Shown here: one piece after another, positions 26,763-35,324 of the stretch
Layout of the letters: each line of letters begins with the position of its first letter
Position numbering within the stretch: the stretch's first letter is position 1
From: Croceimicrobium sp965279135
Lineage (GTDB): Bacteria > Bacteroidota > Bacteroidia > Flavobacteriales > Schleiferiaceae
Direction of reading: 5' to 3'
NCBI GenBank assembly: GCA_965279135.1
Contig: OZ257133.1
Coordinates: 186,001-250,000, forward strand
DNA length: 64,000 nt
Made by a program: the position numbers and the translations under genes
The notes under the pieces: model-generated
Seen by the model: the letters and a program-made list of their open reading frames with translations, nothing else
Database searches by the model: none
Told to the model about the DNA's origin: nothing

Positions 26763-26890
26763 AAGGGTTCATTTTTGATTAAAAACTCAAGCAGAACGAA
26801 AAGGTTGAAAATCGGATTTTTAATCCGGTTACAAGTTTATTCTTTGAAGGTCATTGTTTAATAAAACAATCCACTTCAGAGCTAATTCAA

Positions 26891-27511
26891 TTAATAAGGG
26901 CGTTTGGAAATACGATCAGATTTTAGATACCGTTCAATGCAAGCTGGACAGCGGTTTGGATTTAAGAGATAAGGATTTCTCAGCATTAAAAGAATAGTTC
27001 TGACTTCCTTGCTGGTTAATTCTGCCGGGTCCTTTTGGAAGTAGAACATAGAGACGGCCTTTAGACCAATTTGATCGTAAAGAAAGTCCTGTTCTTCAAT
27101 CATATGGCTTAAACAATCTATCGCATCTAGTTTTTGACTTAGCTTAAGATAAATGGATAGCGTTCGGATGACTCGATAATTCGTTGAGTCAGAAGTTGGC
27201 TTGCGATGTTCTTGATAAAAGAATGCTTTAGCTCGATTTAGGCATGGACAAATACTTGAACTTCCCATGCTCTGTTTCCAAAAATGTTCCAGTAATGAGG
27301 AAGATAATTGATTGTCTTCCTTAAGTACCTCCACAAAGTTAGATGGTAGTTTAGGTGAAGTCTTGACTTCATCAATCAGCGCTTTCATTAAATCATTTTC
27401 AAGAGGATGGTACAGGTTGCTTCTTAGATATGAAACCAGACTTATTATTGAAAGCATACCGATGCTAAGTGTTAGCATGGTAACAATGAATAGCCTTTTC
27501 AGAGGTAGCAT
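26891..27511 (-). CDS. Membrane-anchored GT51 (transglycosylase)-like protein, degenerate
   Basis: This 206-residue protein has one N-terminal transmembrane segment. The segment VSMFYFQKDPAELTSKE, then LMLRNPYLLNPNR, resembles the second half of peptidoglycan glycosyltransferase (GT51) domains. LKEDNQL could be the remains of the catalytic EDxxF motif, but the usual His and the second glutamate motif are not convincing. Cysteines appear in CPC and CPAC pairs. If the resemblance is real, it is a shortened and probably inactive relative. It could also be an unrelated Bacteroidota-specific protein. Confidence 0.45.
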   Translation of the reverse strand: MLPLKRLFIVTMLTLSIGMLSIISLVSYLRSNLYHPLENDLMKALIDEVKTSPKLPSNFVEVLKEDNQLSSSLLEHFWKQSMGSSSICPCLNRAKAFFYQEHRKPTSDSTNYRVIRTLSIYLKLSQKLDAIDCLSHMIEEQDFLYDQIGLKAVSMFYFQKDPAELTSKEVRTILLMLRNPYLLNPNRCPACIERYLKSDRISKRPY

Positions 27512-27523
27512 TTGATAAGAATC

Positions 27524-29914
27524 TTAATCCACCCTCTTACTCTCATCACTTAATCCGCCTTCATTTTCTTTCAAAGCTTTGACTTGATCATTTCCAAATC
27601 GGTAACTCAAGCCAAATTGAACCTGACGGCTATCATGACCCCCGGTGCCATTGATGCTGAGTCCGCCGTATTCCATTTCTCCATACCAGGGTGAGGTGAA
27701 GAAAATATCATTGAAATTGACAAATACCTTCAATTTGTCGTTCATCAGACTTTTACTTATCGAGGTGTTTAAAGCTCCCAAACTATTCGTGCGGTAGGTG
27801 CCACCCCAAACTCCCGGTGAACTCCACCAGCCTGAGATTTGCCATTGCCAGCTATTCCCTAAATCGAAATTGGTCTGAGCGTATAGGGATACGGTCAGCA
27901 AGTCAATCGCCTGAAAGCTTTCATCGCGGGGGATATACCAGGTTTGAAAAGTATTGATGCTTAGGTAACTATTCCACCAGTCATTGTGTTTTAGGGGGCT
28001 CCCAAAACTGAGGCTTATGGTTCTGGAGTCCGCCACATTTCTGGTGGTAAGTGAGTTGCGTTGTTCGCCAACTGTATCAGTGATCTGTGCAAAGAAGTTT
28101 TGCGTGTAAGAGTAGGATAAGGATGTACTTGTAGCATATTTATAGAGATGCCCGATCCTAATATTGTCGCTTATCTGAGGGATTAAAAAGGGATTGCCCT
28201 GAAAAAAAGAAAGCTCATCTCTTTGATAGAGGAAGGGATTGAGATTTTGATAATTCGGCCTCTGAATTCGGCGACTATAACTTACCGTCCATTGACTCAT
28301 GGGATTCTTCTTATATGTGGCCGACAAACTAGGGAACCAATTCCCATAATCTCTTTCCACCAGGCTATCACCAGTTGCGTTAATCGTAGAAAGCTCTCCT
28401 CGGGAATAAGTATGCTCATAGCGCATGCCAGCCTTTAGCCCCCAGGTCTTCCAATCGCGTTGAGTTTCCAGGTATCCGGCTGTGATACTTTCGCGATAGT
28501 CAAACAAATTACTGCGATTCGGATCCTGAATTCGGCTATTCTCCAAAATGAAAAAGTTGAAGTCATTGGAGGTATTTACTTCTGACCATTTGAATCCCGA
28601 ATTCATCTGCCACAGCCCCAGGCTTCGACTGTAATCTGCCTTTGCGCTATATAGATCAAACAAGCGTTGCGTCTCCATCTGATAGTGGTTCTCCGACAGG
28701 ATCACCACTTCTTCGCCATTGAGGTATTGATTGGGCTGATCAGTGAAGGAACCGGCAGAAAAGCGTCCTTGATCAAGGTCGATCCCTAATTCACCTTGAT
28801 CGGTCTTCCAACGATAGTAGACATTACTAAATACACTGTAGTTGTCATCCTTATTGGTACTGGACGAAACCAGAATTTGGGTAGCATCGTTAATGCTATC
28901 CGGTATTATGGGAGTGCGACTTTCACTTCGCCCGCGGTTATCAGCCAAATCTCCCTTAACCGAAAAACCAGCACTATGTGCATCGCTTATACGCCAATCA
29001 GCGCCAATCCTGGCATTGTAATTCTGAAGCTCGGGAAAATTTACGGTACGGCTGTCGAAATTGGTGTTATTCTGACTGCGGTTTAGGTTCATGAAATTCC
29101 GAGAGCGATTGAAGCCATAGCCTGCAGAGGCTAATATCCTTACGGATTTTCGATTGTGATAAATATTGAGATTGCCATTGTTTCGGGCGTAGTAGCCTTG
29201 ATTATATCTATGCGAATAGGAACCCTGGGTTCCTAAGCTTTTATCACGTTTTAAAATGATGTTTATGATGCCCGCATTACCTGCAGCATCATATTGGGAT
29301 CCGGGTTGGGCAATTATTTCTACTTTTTCAATCTGATCACTTTGGAGGTTTTGCAGATAGGCCTTGAGGTCATCTCCTTGAAGGTTAAGTGGGCGCCCAT
29401 CTACCCATACTTCGGCACCGGTTCGACCTTCCAGGATGATATTATCGTTCTGATCGACAAATAGTCCTGGTGCTGCTCGGAGTAGGTCCTGAGCATTTCC
29501 GCTACCTGCTGAAAGGTTTGCATCGATGTTAAAAATCACCTTACCAGCTTCTAACTGGATTACTGGTTTTTCAGCCTTAACATCGACTTCCTTAAGCATG
29601 TCGCTGGCCTCATTCATTTTAAGGCCCTTTAATGATAAAGGTTGGCCTTGGTAGTCAATTTTTTTCGACCACTTCTCCTGATATCCAATAAGCTGAAGTT
29701 TGATCCGATAAGTTCCTGGTTTGGGATTGCTGAAATTAAACTGTCCCTTCTCATTACTTACCGCGCCCTTTACCAGACTGGAGTCCGATTCATTAAGTAA
29801 TAGAACGTTTACGTAGGGAATAGCTTTGCCCGCCTTATCCAGGATATTTCCCTGTATTTGAGCTTTGGTATTAAAAGCGAAACTGAGAAGCAAGAGGATA
29901 GTAACTTTTTTCAT
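27524..29914 (-). CDS. TonB-dependent-receptor-like outer-membrane barrel protein
   Basis: This protein has about 796 residues from the ATG at 29914. The frame is open upstream to 30037, but this start begins a clean signal peptide (MKKVTILLLL to NTKAQ). A carboxypeptidase-regulatory-like domain follows (IQGNILDKAGKAIPYVNV). Next comes a plug-like domain with LRAAPGLFVDQNDNIIL and IIAQPGSQYDAAGNAGIINI, then a long outer-membrane barrel ending in FGLSYRFGN and a short charged tail. It resembles the barrel family 3 proteins of Bacteroidota; the substrate is unknown. The gene diverges from the LytS/LytTR pair, which suggests control by that system. Confidence 0.87.
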   Translation of the reverse strand: MKKVTILLLLSFAFNTKAQIQGNILDKAGKAIPYVNVLLLNESDSSLVKGAVSNEKGQFNFSNPKPGTYRIKLQLIGYQEKWSKKIDYQGQPLSLKGLKMNEASDMLKEVDVKAEKPVIQLEAGKVIFNIDANLSAGSGNAQDLLRAAPGLFVDQNDNIILEGRTGAEVWVDGRPLNLQGDDLKAYLQNLQSDQIEKVEIIAQPGSQYDAAGNAGIINIILKRDKSLGTQGSYSHRYNQGYYARNNGNLNIYHNRKSVRILASAGYGFNRSRNFMNLNRSQNNTNFDSRTVNFPELQNYNARIGADWRISDAHSAGFSVKGDLADNRGRSESRTPIIPDSINDATQILVSSSTNKDDNYSVFSNVYYRWKTDQGELGIDLDQGRFSAGSFTDQPNQYLNGEEVVILSENHYQMETQRLFDLYSAKADYSRSLGLWQMNSGFKWSEVNTSNDFNFFILENSRIQDPNRSNLFDYRESITAGYLETQRDWKTWGLKAGMRYEHTYSRGELSTINATGDSLVERDYGNWFPSLSATYKKNPMSQWTVSYSRRIQRPNYQNLNPFLYQRDELSFFQGNPFLIPQISDNIRIGHLYKYATSTSLSYSYTQNFFAQITDTVGEQRNSLTTRNVADSRTISLSFGSPLKHNDWWNSYLSINTFQTWYIPRDESFQAIDLLTVSLYAQTNFDLGNSWQWQISGWWSSPGVWGGTYRTNSLGALNTSISKSLMNDKLKVFVNFNDIFFTSPWYGEMEYGGLSINGTGGHDSRQVQFGLSYRFGNDQVKALKENEGGLSDESKRVD

Positions 29915-29956
29915 GAGCTTTAAATTGATGAACCAAAGGTCAGAGGAGGCAGCAAA

Positions 29957-29996
29957 AGAAAGCAGTACTTTCTGTTGAACGGCCCAATGTTCCGTT
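29957..29996. promoter_or_regulatory. Two inverted repeats upstream of the barrel gene
   Basis: AGAAAG (29957-29962) / CTTTCT (29968-29973) and AACGG (29978-29982) / CCGTT (29992-29996) lie side by side in the long leader of the barrel gene. They are possible operator sites, for instance for the LytTR regulator encoded opposite. They could also be mRNA hairpins. The link is inferred from position only. Confidence 0.3.
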
Positions 29997-30056
29997 AAAA
30001 TGAAAAGGGACATTCGGCGGCTTATAGGGTCACTCATCGGTTTAATCCTCGCTGTG

Positions 30057-30064
30057 CAAAAGTA
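30057..30064 (-). promoter_or_regulatory. Possible -7 box of the barrel gene (TACTTTTG)
   Basis: The minus strand reads TACTTTTG. If used, it leaves a leader of about 135-140 bases before the ATG at 29914, longer than for the other genes here, with two inverted repeats inside. Confidence 0.35.
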
Positions 30065-30093
30065 GCTAAGTAATATTGATGTAAATTAACATC

Positions 30094-31167
30094 ATGTCTC
30101 TCAACCCCGGTTCTCGCAAAGCACTCTGGATCGTTTTCGGCCTCTACGTCTTCAACTGGTTGACCTATTCCTTTACCATTACTTATTCCATGCTGTATAA
30201 GGAGGACTTCAACTTTTGGACTGAAGTGTTATGGCAGTTGCGGAGAATGGGTTTAGATCAAACCATCAAAGCTTTGTTAAGTGTTCCGGTCTGGTGGATC
30301 ATCTTTGTTTGGTTGAAGAATCGCCCTTTAAGTCTGCGTCTTACTTTACATATTCCGATCGCCTTTCTTTTTGCTCTTAGCTTTCGTTACCTCTTTTATC
30401 AGGCCTGTGATTTAATCGATTGGGGACATTTGGGGGGCTATGGATCAATTTGGGATATCTACATACCTGTACTCTTCTATTTTATTCAATTTGGTATTTT
30501 TCATTCTATAGAATATCATCAAGCCAAGCTGGAAGCGCAGAAGAAAAATGCGCGTTTACAGCAGATTCAGGATCAGGCAGAGCTCAATGCTTTAAAGGCT
30601 CAGCTCAACCCGCATTTCCTATACAATGTCTTTAATACTATAAATGCTTCAATACCCAGAGAATTAGAATCTACTAGAGAGATGATTGCCAGCCTGTCGG
30701 ATTTGTTTCGATTTCATTTGGAGGCTTCACGAAGTATGAGGATTCCACTGGGGGATGAATTAGACTTTATCGAGAAGTATTTACAATTGGAGCAAGCCCG
30801 ATTTGGAGATCGCTTAACCTGGGTGATTGATGCAGCTTCTGATCTTCGTAAGAAACAGGTACCCCCATTGCTAATCCACCCCCTGGTGGAGAATGCAGTA
30901 AAGCATGGGATCAGTCCTGAGTTAGATGGTGGACGCATCTGGATTAAAGTACAGCAGGAAGGAAATCGCTTACTTTTCGAAGTTGGCGATAATGGGTCTG
31001 GCGCCTTTAAGCAAGGTGAAATTACTGAGGGTACAGGTTTAGGAAATACCAGGGAGCGCCTTGAACGTGGTTATGGAGAGAATATGCAAATTGACTCCGC
31101 TCCAAATGAAGGTTTTGTAATTCGATTTGGCTTAAACACTAAGGATGAAGAAGGTTCTGATAATTGA
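30094..31167 (+). CDS. LytS-type sensor histidine kinase
   Basis: This 357-residue inner-membrane kinase has four N-terminal hydrophobic segments, a short coiled linker, and a His_kinase domain with phospho-acceptor in LNPHFLYNVFNTI. The C-terminal ATPase domain shows VENAVKHG and GDNGSG motifs. It overlaps the response-regulator gene by 23 bases, so the pair is co-translated. Targets may include the divergent barrel gene; this is position-based inference. Confidence 0.92.
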   Translation: MSLNPGSRKALWIVFGLYVFNWLTYSFTITYSMLYKEDFNFWTEVLWQLRRMGLDQTIKALLSVPVWWIIFVWLKNRPLSLRLTLHIPIAFLFALSFRYLFYQACDLIDWGHLGGYGSIWDIYIPVLFYFIQFGIFHSIEYHQAKLEAQKKNARLQQIQDQAELNALKAQLNPHFLYNVFNTINASIPRELESTREMIASLSDLFRFHLEASRSMRIPLGDELDFIEKYLQLEQARFGDRLTWVIDAASDLRKKQVPPLLIHPLVENAVKHGISPELDGGRIWIKVQQEGNRLLFEVGDNGSGAFKQGEITEGTGLGNTRERLERGYGENMQIDSAPNEGFVIRFGLNTKDEEGSDN

Positions 31168-31864
31168 TGATGAAGCAGCAGCGCGAAAGCTGATTCGCGA
31201 ATATTTGGAAGATTATCCTGACCTGATTCCTCTCGCTGAAGCGAACAATGGCGTGGATGCCGTAAAGTTGATTAAGGAGTACGAGCCCGATTTGGTTTTC
31301 CTGGATGTGCAGATGCCTGGCCTTACTGGTTTAGAGGTTTTGGATCGCTTGGAAGAAATCCCGGCAGTAATTTTTTCTACTGCTTACGATCAATATGCAA
31401 TAAAGGCTTTTGAAGTCAATGCCGTTGACTACCTCTTAAAGCCCTATACCCGGGAGCGATTTCAAAAAGCGGTAGAAAAATGGAATCAGCAACCAGGTCT
31501 GCAGCCTTTGGCGCAGGTGATTCAAAGTCAACAACCTACCTATCTGCAAAAGGTATTGGTACCTACAGGGAGAAAGCTGAAGGCCCTTCCGGTAGAGGGG
31601 ATTTTTAGCATTAAAGCAGAAGGAGATTATGCTTCGATATGCACCGAGGATGCAGCTTATTTGAGCAATATGGGAATAAGCGATTTGGAGTCCAAATTAG
31701 ATCCCGCTCAGTTTCTTCGCATTCATCGCTCGAGCATTTTAAATATTGCTCAAATAGAAGAAGTAGAAAAGGTTTCTCATGGTTTTGTAGTACAGCTGAA
31801 AAATAAAGAGGTTTTGAAAGTCAGCCGGTCCTATATAGAAGCTTTCAAGCAGATAATTGTCTAA
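31145..31864 (+). CDS. LytTR-family response regulator
   Basis: This 239-residue regulator has a receiver domain with an acidic pocket in IIDDEAAARK, the phospho-acceptor Asp in FLDVQMPG, and VDYLLKPY near the end. A LytTR DNA-binding domain follows (VEGIFSIKAEGDYASI, FLRIHRSSILNI, VSRSYIEAFK). It is the output partner of the overlapping kinase and ends at a shared terminator. LytTR proteins bind short direct or inverted repeats upstream of their targets. Confidence 0.94.
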   Translation: MKKVLIIDDEAAARKLIREYLEDYPDLIPLAEANNGVDAVKLIKEYEPDLVFLDVQMPGLTGLEVLDRLEEIPAVIFSTAYDQYAIKAFEVNAVDYLLKPYTRERFQKAVEKWNQQPGLQPLAQVIQSQQPTYLQKVLVPTGRKLKALPVEGIFSIKAEGDYASICTEDAAYLSNMGISDLESKLDPAQFLRIHRSSILNIAQIEEVEKVSHGFVVQLKNKEVLKVSRSYIEAFKQIIV

Positions 31865-31870
31865 GAAAAA

Positions 31871-31890
31871 AGCCTCCCATTGGGGAGGCT
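31871..31890. terminator. Bidirectional terminator between LytTR gene and dsbD
   Basis: The stem AGCCTCCC (31871-31878) / GGGAGGCT (31883-31890) is flanked by an A-run and a T-run, and can end both convergent genes. Confidence 0.88.
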
Positions 31891-31894
31891 TTCT

Positions 31895-34000
31895 TTATTT
31901 CTTTTCAAACTCGGCGATACCTTCTTTTAGCCAGTCAACGTATAATTGGATGTCTGGGTCATAAGCCGTTGATCCATTTAAAGGTTTCATGTTATCATGA
32001 CCTAAGATGATGTATTGAGGTTGCGCATTGCTTCGGAAGTATTTGCGTTGAAAGTCGCTCCATTTATTTCCGATGGTGCGAATTTTTTTGCCAGTTTCTT
32101 CACTGGTGTATTGTTCCTCCACTGGTAGTTTTTCACGCTCATCCACGTATAGAGAGATTAGTACCACATCATTCCGCAGTATTTCCAGAACTTTCGGATC
32201 GCTCCAAACTTGCTCTTCCATCTTTCGGCAGTTCACACATCCCCAGCCAGTGAAATCAAGAAGCATAGGTTTGTTCACCTTTTTAGCATAAGCCTTTCCT
32301 TGCTCAAAATCGTGGAAGCAATTGAGCTGGAGAGGACAAGTTTCAGGATGAACTCCCTCGGGAATATCGGAGCCGCTATGGCTGATCGCTGCAGCTGATC
32401 CACCAAATCCATTTGGTGATTCACTGTAAAACATTGGAGGTGGAAACCCAGAAATTAGCTTAAGTGGTGCTCCCCATAATCCTGGAATTAAGTAGACCGT
32501 AAAGCTTAAAGTAATTACAGCGAACATTAGTCTAAAAACGGAGATTTTCTCGGTTGGGCTATCATGCGGCATTCTGAATTTCCCGAGAAGATAAGCGGTA
32601 AGTAACAGGCCTATCGCAATCCAGATTACAATAAACCACTCCCTTTTTAGAATGCCTGCTTGCCAAACCAGATCAGCGGTGCTTAGAAATTTAAAGGCAA
32701 AGCCTAACTCAATAAAACCCAAGACTACTTTCACTGAATTTAGCCAACCGCCACTTTTGGGAAGAGAGTTTAGCCAACCAGGAAATGCTGCAAATAGGGC
32801 AAATGGAAGAGCCAGGGCCAGGCTAAATCCGAACATTCCAATTAAAGGGCCTTGCACGCCTCCACTGGCAGCTTCAACTAGCAGTGTGCCGATGATAGGT
32901 CCTGTGCAGGAAAATGATACCAGAGCAAGGGTAAAAGCCATAAAAAAGATTCCTATGATCCCTCCTTTATCAGCGGCTCTATCACTTCGATTAACCCAGG
33001 AACTCGGTAGGGTAATTTCAAAGGCCCCAAAAAAGCTGATGGCAAAAACCACTAATAGGGCGAAGAAAAACAAATTCATCCAAGGATTGGTCGATAGAGC
33101 ATTAAGCGCATCACTACCAAAAATCTTAACAATTCCAAATCCAAGTAAGGTGTATATCACTATAATTGAGGCTCCATAAATAAGAGCGTTTGCAATTCCT
33201 TTAGCTCGATTCTTACTTTGCTTGGTAAAGAAGCTTACGGTAAGAGGAATCATTGGGAAAACACAGGGGGTAAGAAGAGCTACAAATCCTCCAAGGAAGG
33301 CAAGAATGAAGATATTCCAGTAGCTTCTACCACCATTGTCTTTATCAGCACTAGCTTCGTTAGCTGTTTCCTGGCTTTCTTCCGAATTCCCCTCTTCCTT
33401 ATCTTCTGATTGGGAGTAATCTATTTCAAGCGATTCCCCTTCTGTCGTCGAGGTTTCCCCTTCAGCTTTATCGGGATCAGCTTCCATTTCCGAATCTGAT
33501 TTACCCTCTTCACTTTCGTCAGAACTTAAACTTTCCTTTGGTGGGGCATAACCATTTATTTTATAGCTATGGTCAATATATTCAGGAGTTAGACAGGTCT
33601 CTTCGTTACAGGTTTGATAACCAAATGTGGCTTCGACTTCAAAGTCCGATTCACTAAGGGCCTGAATTCTTTGGCGAATAACTATAGTTCCTTCGTGAGC
33701 GCAGAGGTCTTGAAGGTAGTATTCATCGTAAGCACAATGCGGTTCCGGTTCTACCGGTTTTCCAATTAGCTTATAGTTTGAGCTTTCTACAAACTCGAAA
33801 ATAGAACCCATTATCAAGGAAGTGTCCGGCGTATTAACCGAGTACACATGCCATCCCTTATCCATGGTAACCTCCGCGAGGAGATCATATTGACCTTTGC
33901 CTAAATCTTTAACTTCAAACTTTACATCTACTGGATCTAGAATTTGAGCCGAACTGATAAAAAATCCCAGGCTTAGGACTAGAGAGGTTAATAATCGCAT
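31895..34000 (-). CDS. dsbD: DsbD-like thiol:disulfide interchange protein
   Basis: This inner-membrane electron carrier passes reducing power from cytosolic thioredoxin to periplasmic proteins. It has about 701 residues from the ATG at 34000, which starts a signal peptide ending SSAQ. An N-terminal beta domain (DVKFEVKDLG to INGYAPP) is followed by a Ser/Glu/Asp-rich linker of about 65 residues. Eight or so membrane segments follow, with the CVFPMIPL and SCTGPIIG cysteines. The thioredoxin domain has GWGCVNCRKM. It lies seven bases after tilS, so it is likely the last gene of a four-gene operon. The frame is open to 34084 inside tilS but that start is unlikely. Confidence 0.92.
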   Translation of the reverse strand: MRLLTSLVLSLGFFISSAQILDPVDVKFEVKDLGKGQYDLLAEVTMDKGWHVYSVNTPDTSLIMGSIFEFVESSNYKLIGKPVEPEPHCAYDEYYLQDLCAHEGTIVIRQRIQALSESDFEVEATFGYQTCNEETCLTPEYIDHSYKINGYAPPKESLSSDESEEGKSDSEMEADPDKAEGETSTTEGESLEIDYSQSEDKEEGNSEESQETANEASADKDNGGRSYWNIFILAFLGGFVALLTPCVFPMIPLTVSFFTKQSKNRAKGIANALIYGASIIVIYTLLGFGIVKIFGSDALNALSTNPWMNLFFFALLVVFAISFFGAFEITLPSSWVNRSDRAADKGGIIGIFFMAFTLALVSFSCTGPIIGTLLVEAASGGVQGPLIGMFGFSLALALPFALFAAFPGWLNSLPKSGGWLNSVKVVLGFIELGFAFKFLSTADLVWQAGILKREWFIVIWIAIGLLLTAYLLGKFRMPHDSPTEKISVFRLMFAVITLSFTVYLIPGLWGAPLKLISGFPPPMFYSESPNGFGGSAAAISHSGSDIPEGVHPETCPLQLNCFHDFEQGKAYAKKVNKPMLLDFTGWGCVNCRKMEEQVWSDPKVLEILRNDVVLISLYVDEREKLPVEEQYTSEETGKKIRTIGNKWSDFQRKYFRSNAQPQYIILGHDNMKPLNGSTAYDPDIQLYVDWLKEGIAEFEKK

Positions 34001-34007
34001 GAATGCT

Positions 34008-35312
34008 CTATTTTTTAAGTCGAACAAAGTAAACGGTTTTCGTTGAATTCTTGATACGGTGCCGATGGTCAATACGATGCCCAATGAGGGCTACAATTTC
34101 ACCGGAACTTTCCAATACCAATTGTCGATCTTTTTCAGCCATAGCCATTTTCTGATCGATCCAATAGTCGCTCAGTTTCTTGCTTCCTGACATGCCAAGC
34201 GGCTGAAAACGATCACCATCCTGCCAATTCCGAAGTTTTAAGGGGAAATTAAGAGTATCGGCATCGAGGAAAAGGTGTTCGGGCTTACCATCCATTTCTA
34301 AGTCCTTAGCAGAGACAAATGAAAACTCTAAATCTCTAAAACTGCTTTGATCTCTTTCGATCCATTCATCAATTTGAATGACTTCCTTGATGGGCTGAAG
34401 AACGTAACAGTTTTCTCCATGATAAAGTCGATAATCCTCATTTTCTGTAAACCGTCCTTTCCTGGATAGGTGGAGGTGATTAACTGCCTTCCAATCCCAA
34501 TTTCCCTTGCGACTTAACCATAGAAAAAGCAGATCAGGAAAGTAGGGCTTGTCTGAAAGCTCATGGTAATTCAGGCTTTCCGTTTCACCTTTAGAGACCA
34601 GATGGTTTTTGAGTTTTTCAAGTAAAAGCGCCTGAAGGGATTTACTTTCTTGTCTTAGAAGCTGTGAACTCTCCCTTAGTTTGGTCTTAAGGTCAGGTTG
34701 AATCTCTTCCCAAAAAGGAATCAACTTATGTCGGTAGGCATTTCGGAGGTATTTCGTTTCAGCATTGGAGCTGTCCTCTCGCCATTGAAGGGAATGTTCT
34801 TTGGCGAAGTCCTCAATATTAACGCGAAACACATCCAACATGGGCCTGATGTATTTTTGTCTTTTCTTGCGAATACCAGCAATTGCTTCTAAACCGCTAC
34901 CTCTAGCTAATTTGAATAGAACCGTCTCAATCTGATCATCGGCATGATGGGCGGTAAGAATAGCCTGGTAATTATGATGTTGGTCGAGGCGTTCAAAAAA
35001 ATCGTAGCGTAGGTTCCGGGCGGCCATTTGGATGGACAATTTTTGCTCCTCAGCATAGGATTGCGTTTCAAAGCTCTCCGAGTAAAATGCAAAGCCATGC
35101 TTCTTAGCTAACAATCTGCAGAACTCCTGATCGGCATTAGCATCCTCTTTTCTAAGCTGAAAATTAACATGGGCCAGGTCGGGCTGAAAACCTAATAGTC
35201 TCAATGCTTCCAGCAGCACACAACTGTCCAGGCCACCACTAATGGCTAGGAGAATTTTATCCCTAGAGTCTAACCCGTAGGCGGAAAGGTTTTCTTTTAC
35301 CGTCTCTAGCAT
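34008..35312 (-). CDS. tilS: tRNA(Ile)-lysidine synthase TilS
   Basis: TilS converts the wobble C of tRNA-Ile(CAU) to lysidine with ATP and lysine. The 434-residue protein has the N-type PP-loop SGGLDS (25-30), HHADDQIET, and RKKRQKYIRPML further on. A C-terminal substrate-binding region ends GHRIDHRHRI. The start is 12 bases after the pabB stop and the end is seven bases before dsbD, so it sits in a compact operon. Confidence 0.95.
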   Translation of the reverse strand: MLETVKENLSAYGLDSRDKILLAISGGLDSCVLLEALRLLGFQPDLAHVNFQLRKEDANADQEFCRLLAKKHGFAFYSESFETQSYAEEQKLSIQMAARNLRYDFFERLDQHHNYQAILTAHHADDQIETVLFKLARGSGLEAIAGIRKKRQKYIRPMLDVFRVNIEDFAKEHSLQWREDSSNAETKYLRNAYRHKLIPFWEEIQPDLKTKLRESSQLLRQESKSLQALLLEKLKNHLVSKGETESLNYHELSDKPYFPDLLFLWLSRKGNWDWKAVNHLHLSRKGRFTENEDYRLYHGENCYVLQPIKEVIQIDEWIERDQSSFRDLEFSFVSAKDLEMDGKPEHLFLDADTLNFPLKLRNWQDGDRFQPLGMSGSKKLSDYWIDQKMAMAEKDRQLVLESSGEIVALIGHRIDHRHRIKNSTKTVYFVRLKK

Positions 35313-35324
35313 TGCGCAAAGGTA

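Noticed and set aside
32652..33179. 175-codon plus-strand frame inside dsbD
   Set aside because: It lies opposite the membrane region of dsbD, where hydrophobic codons leave the antisense frame open; no signal of its own.
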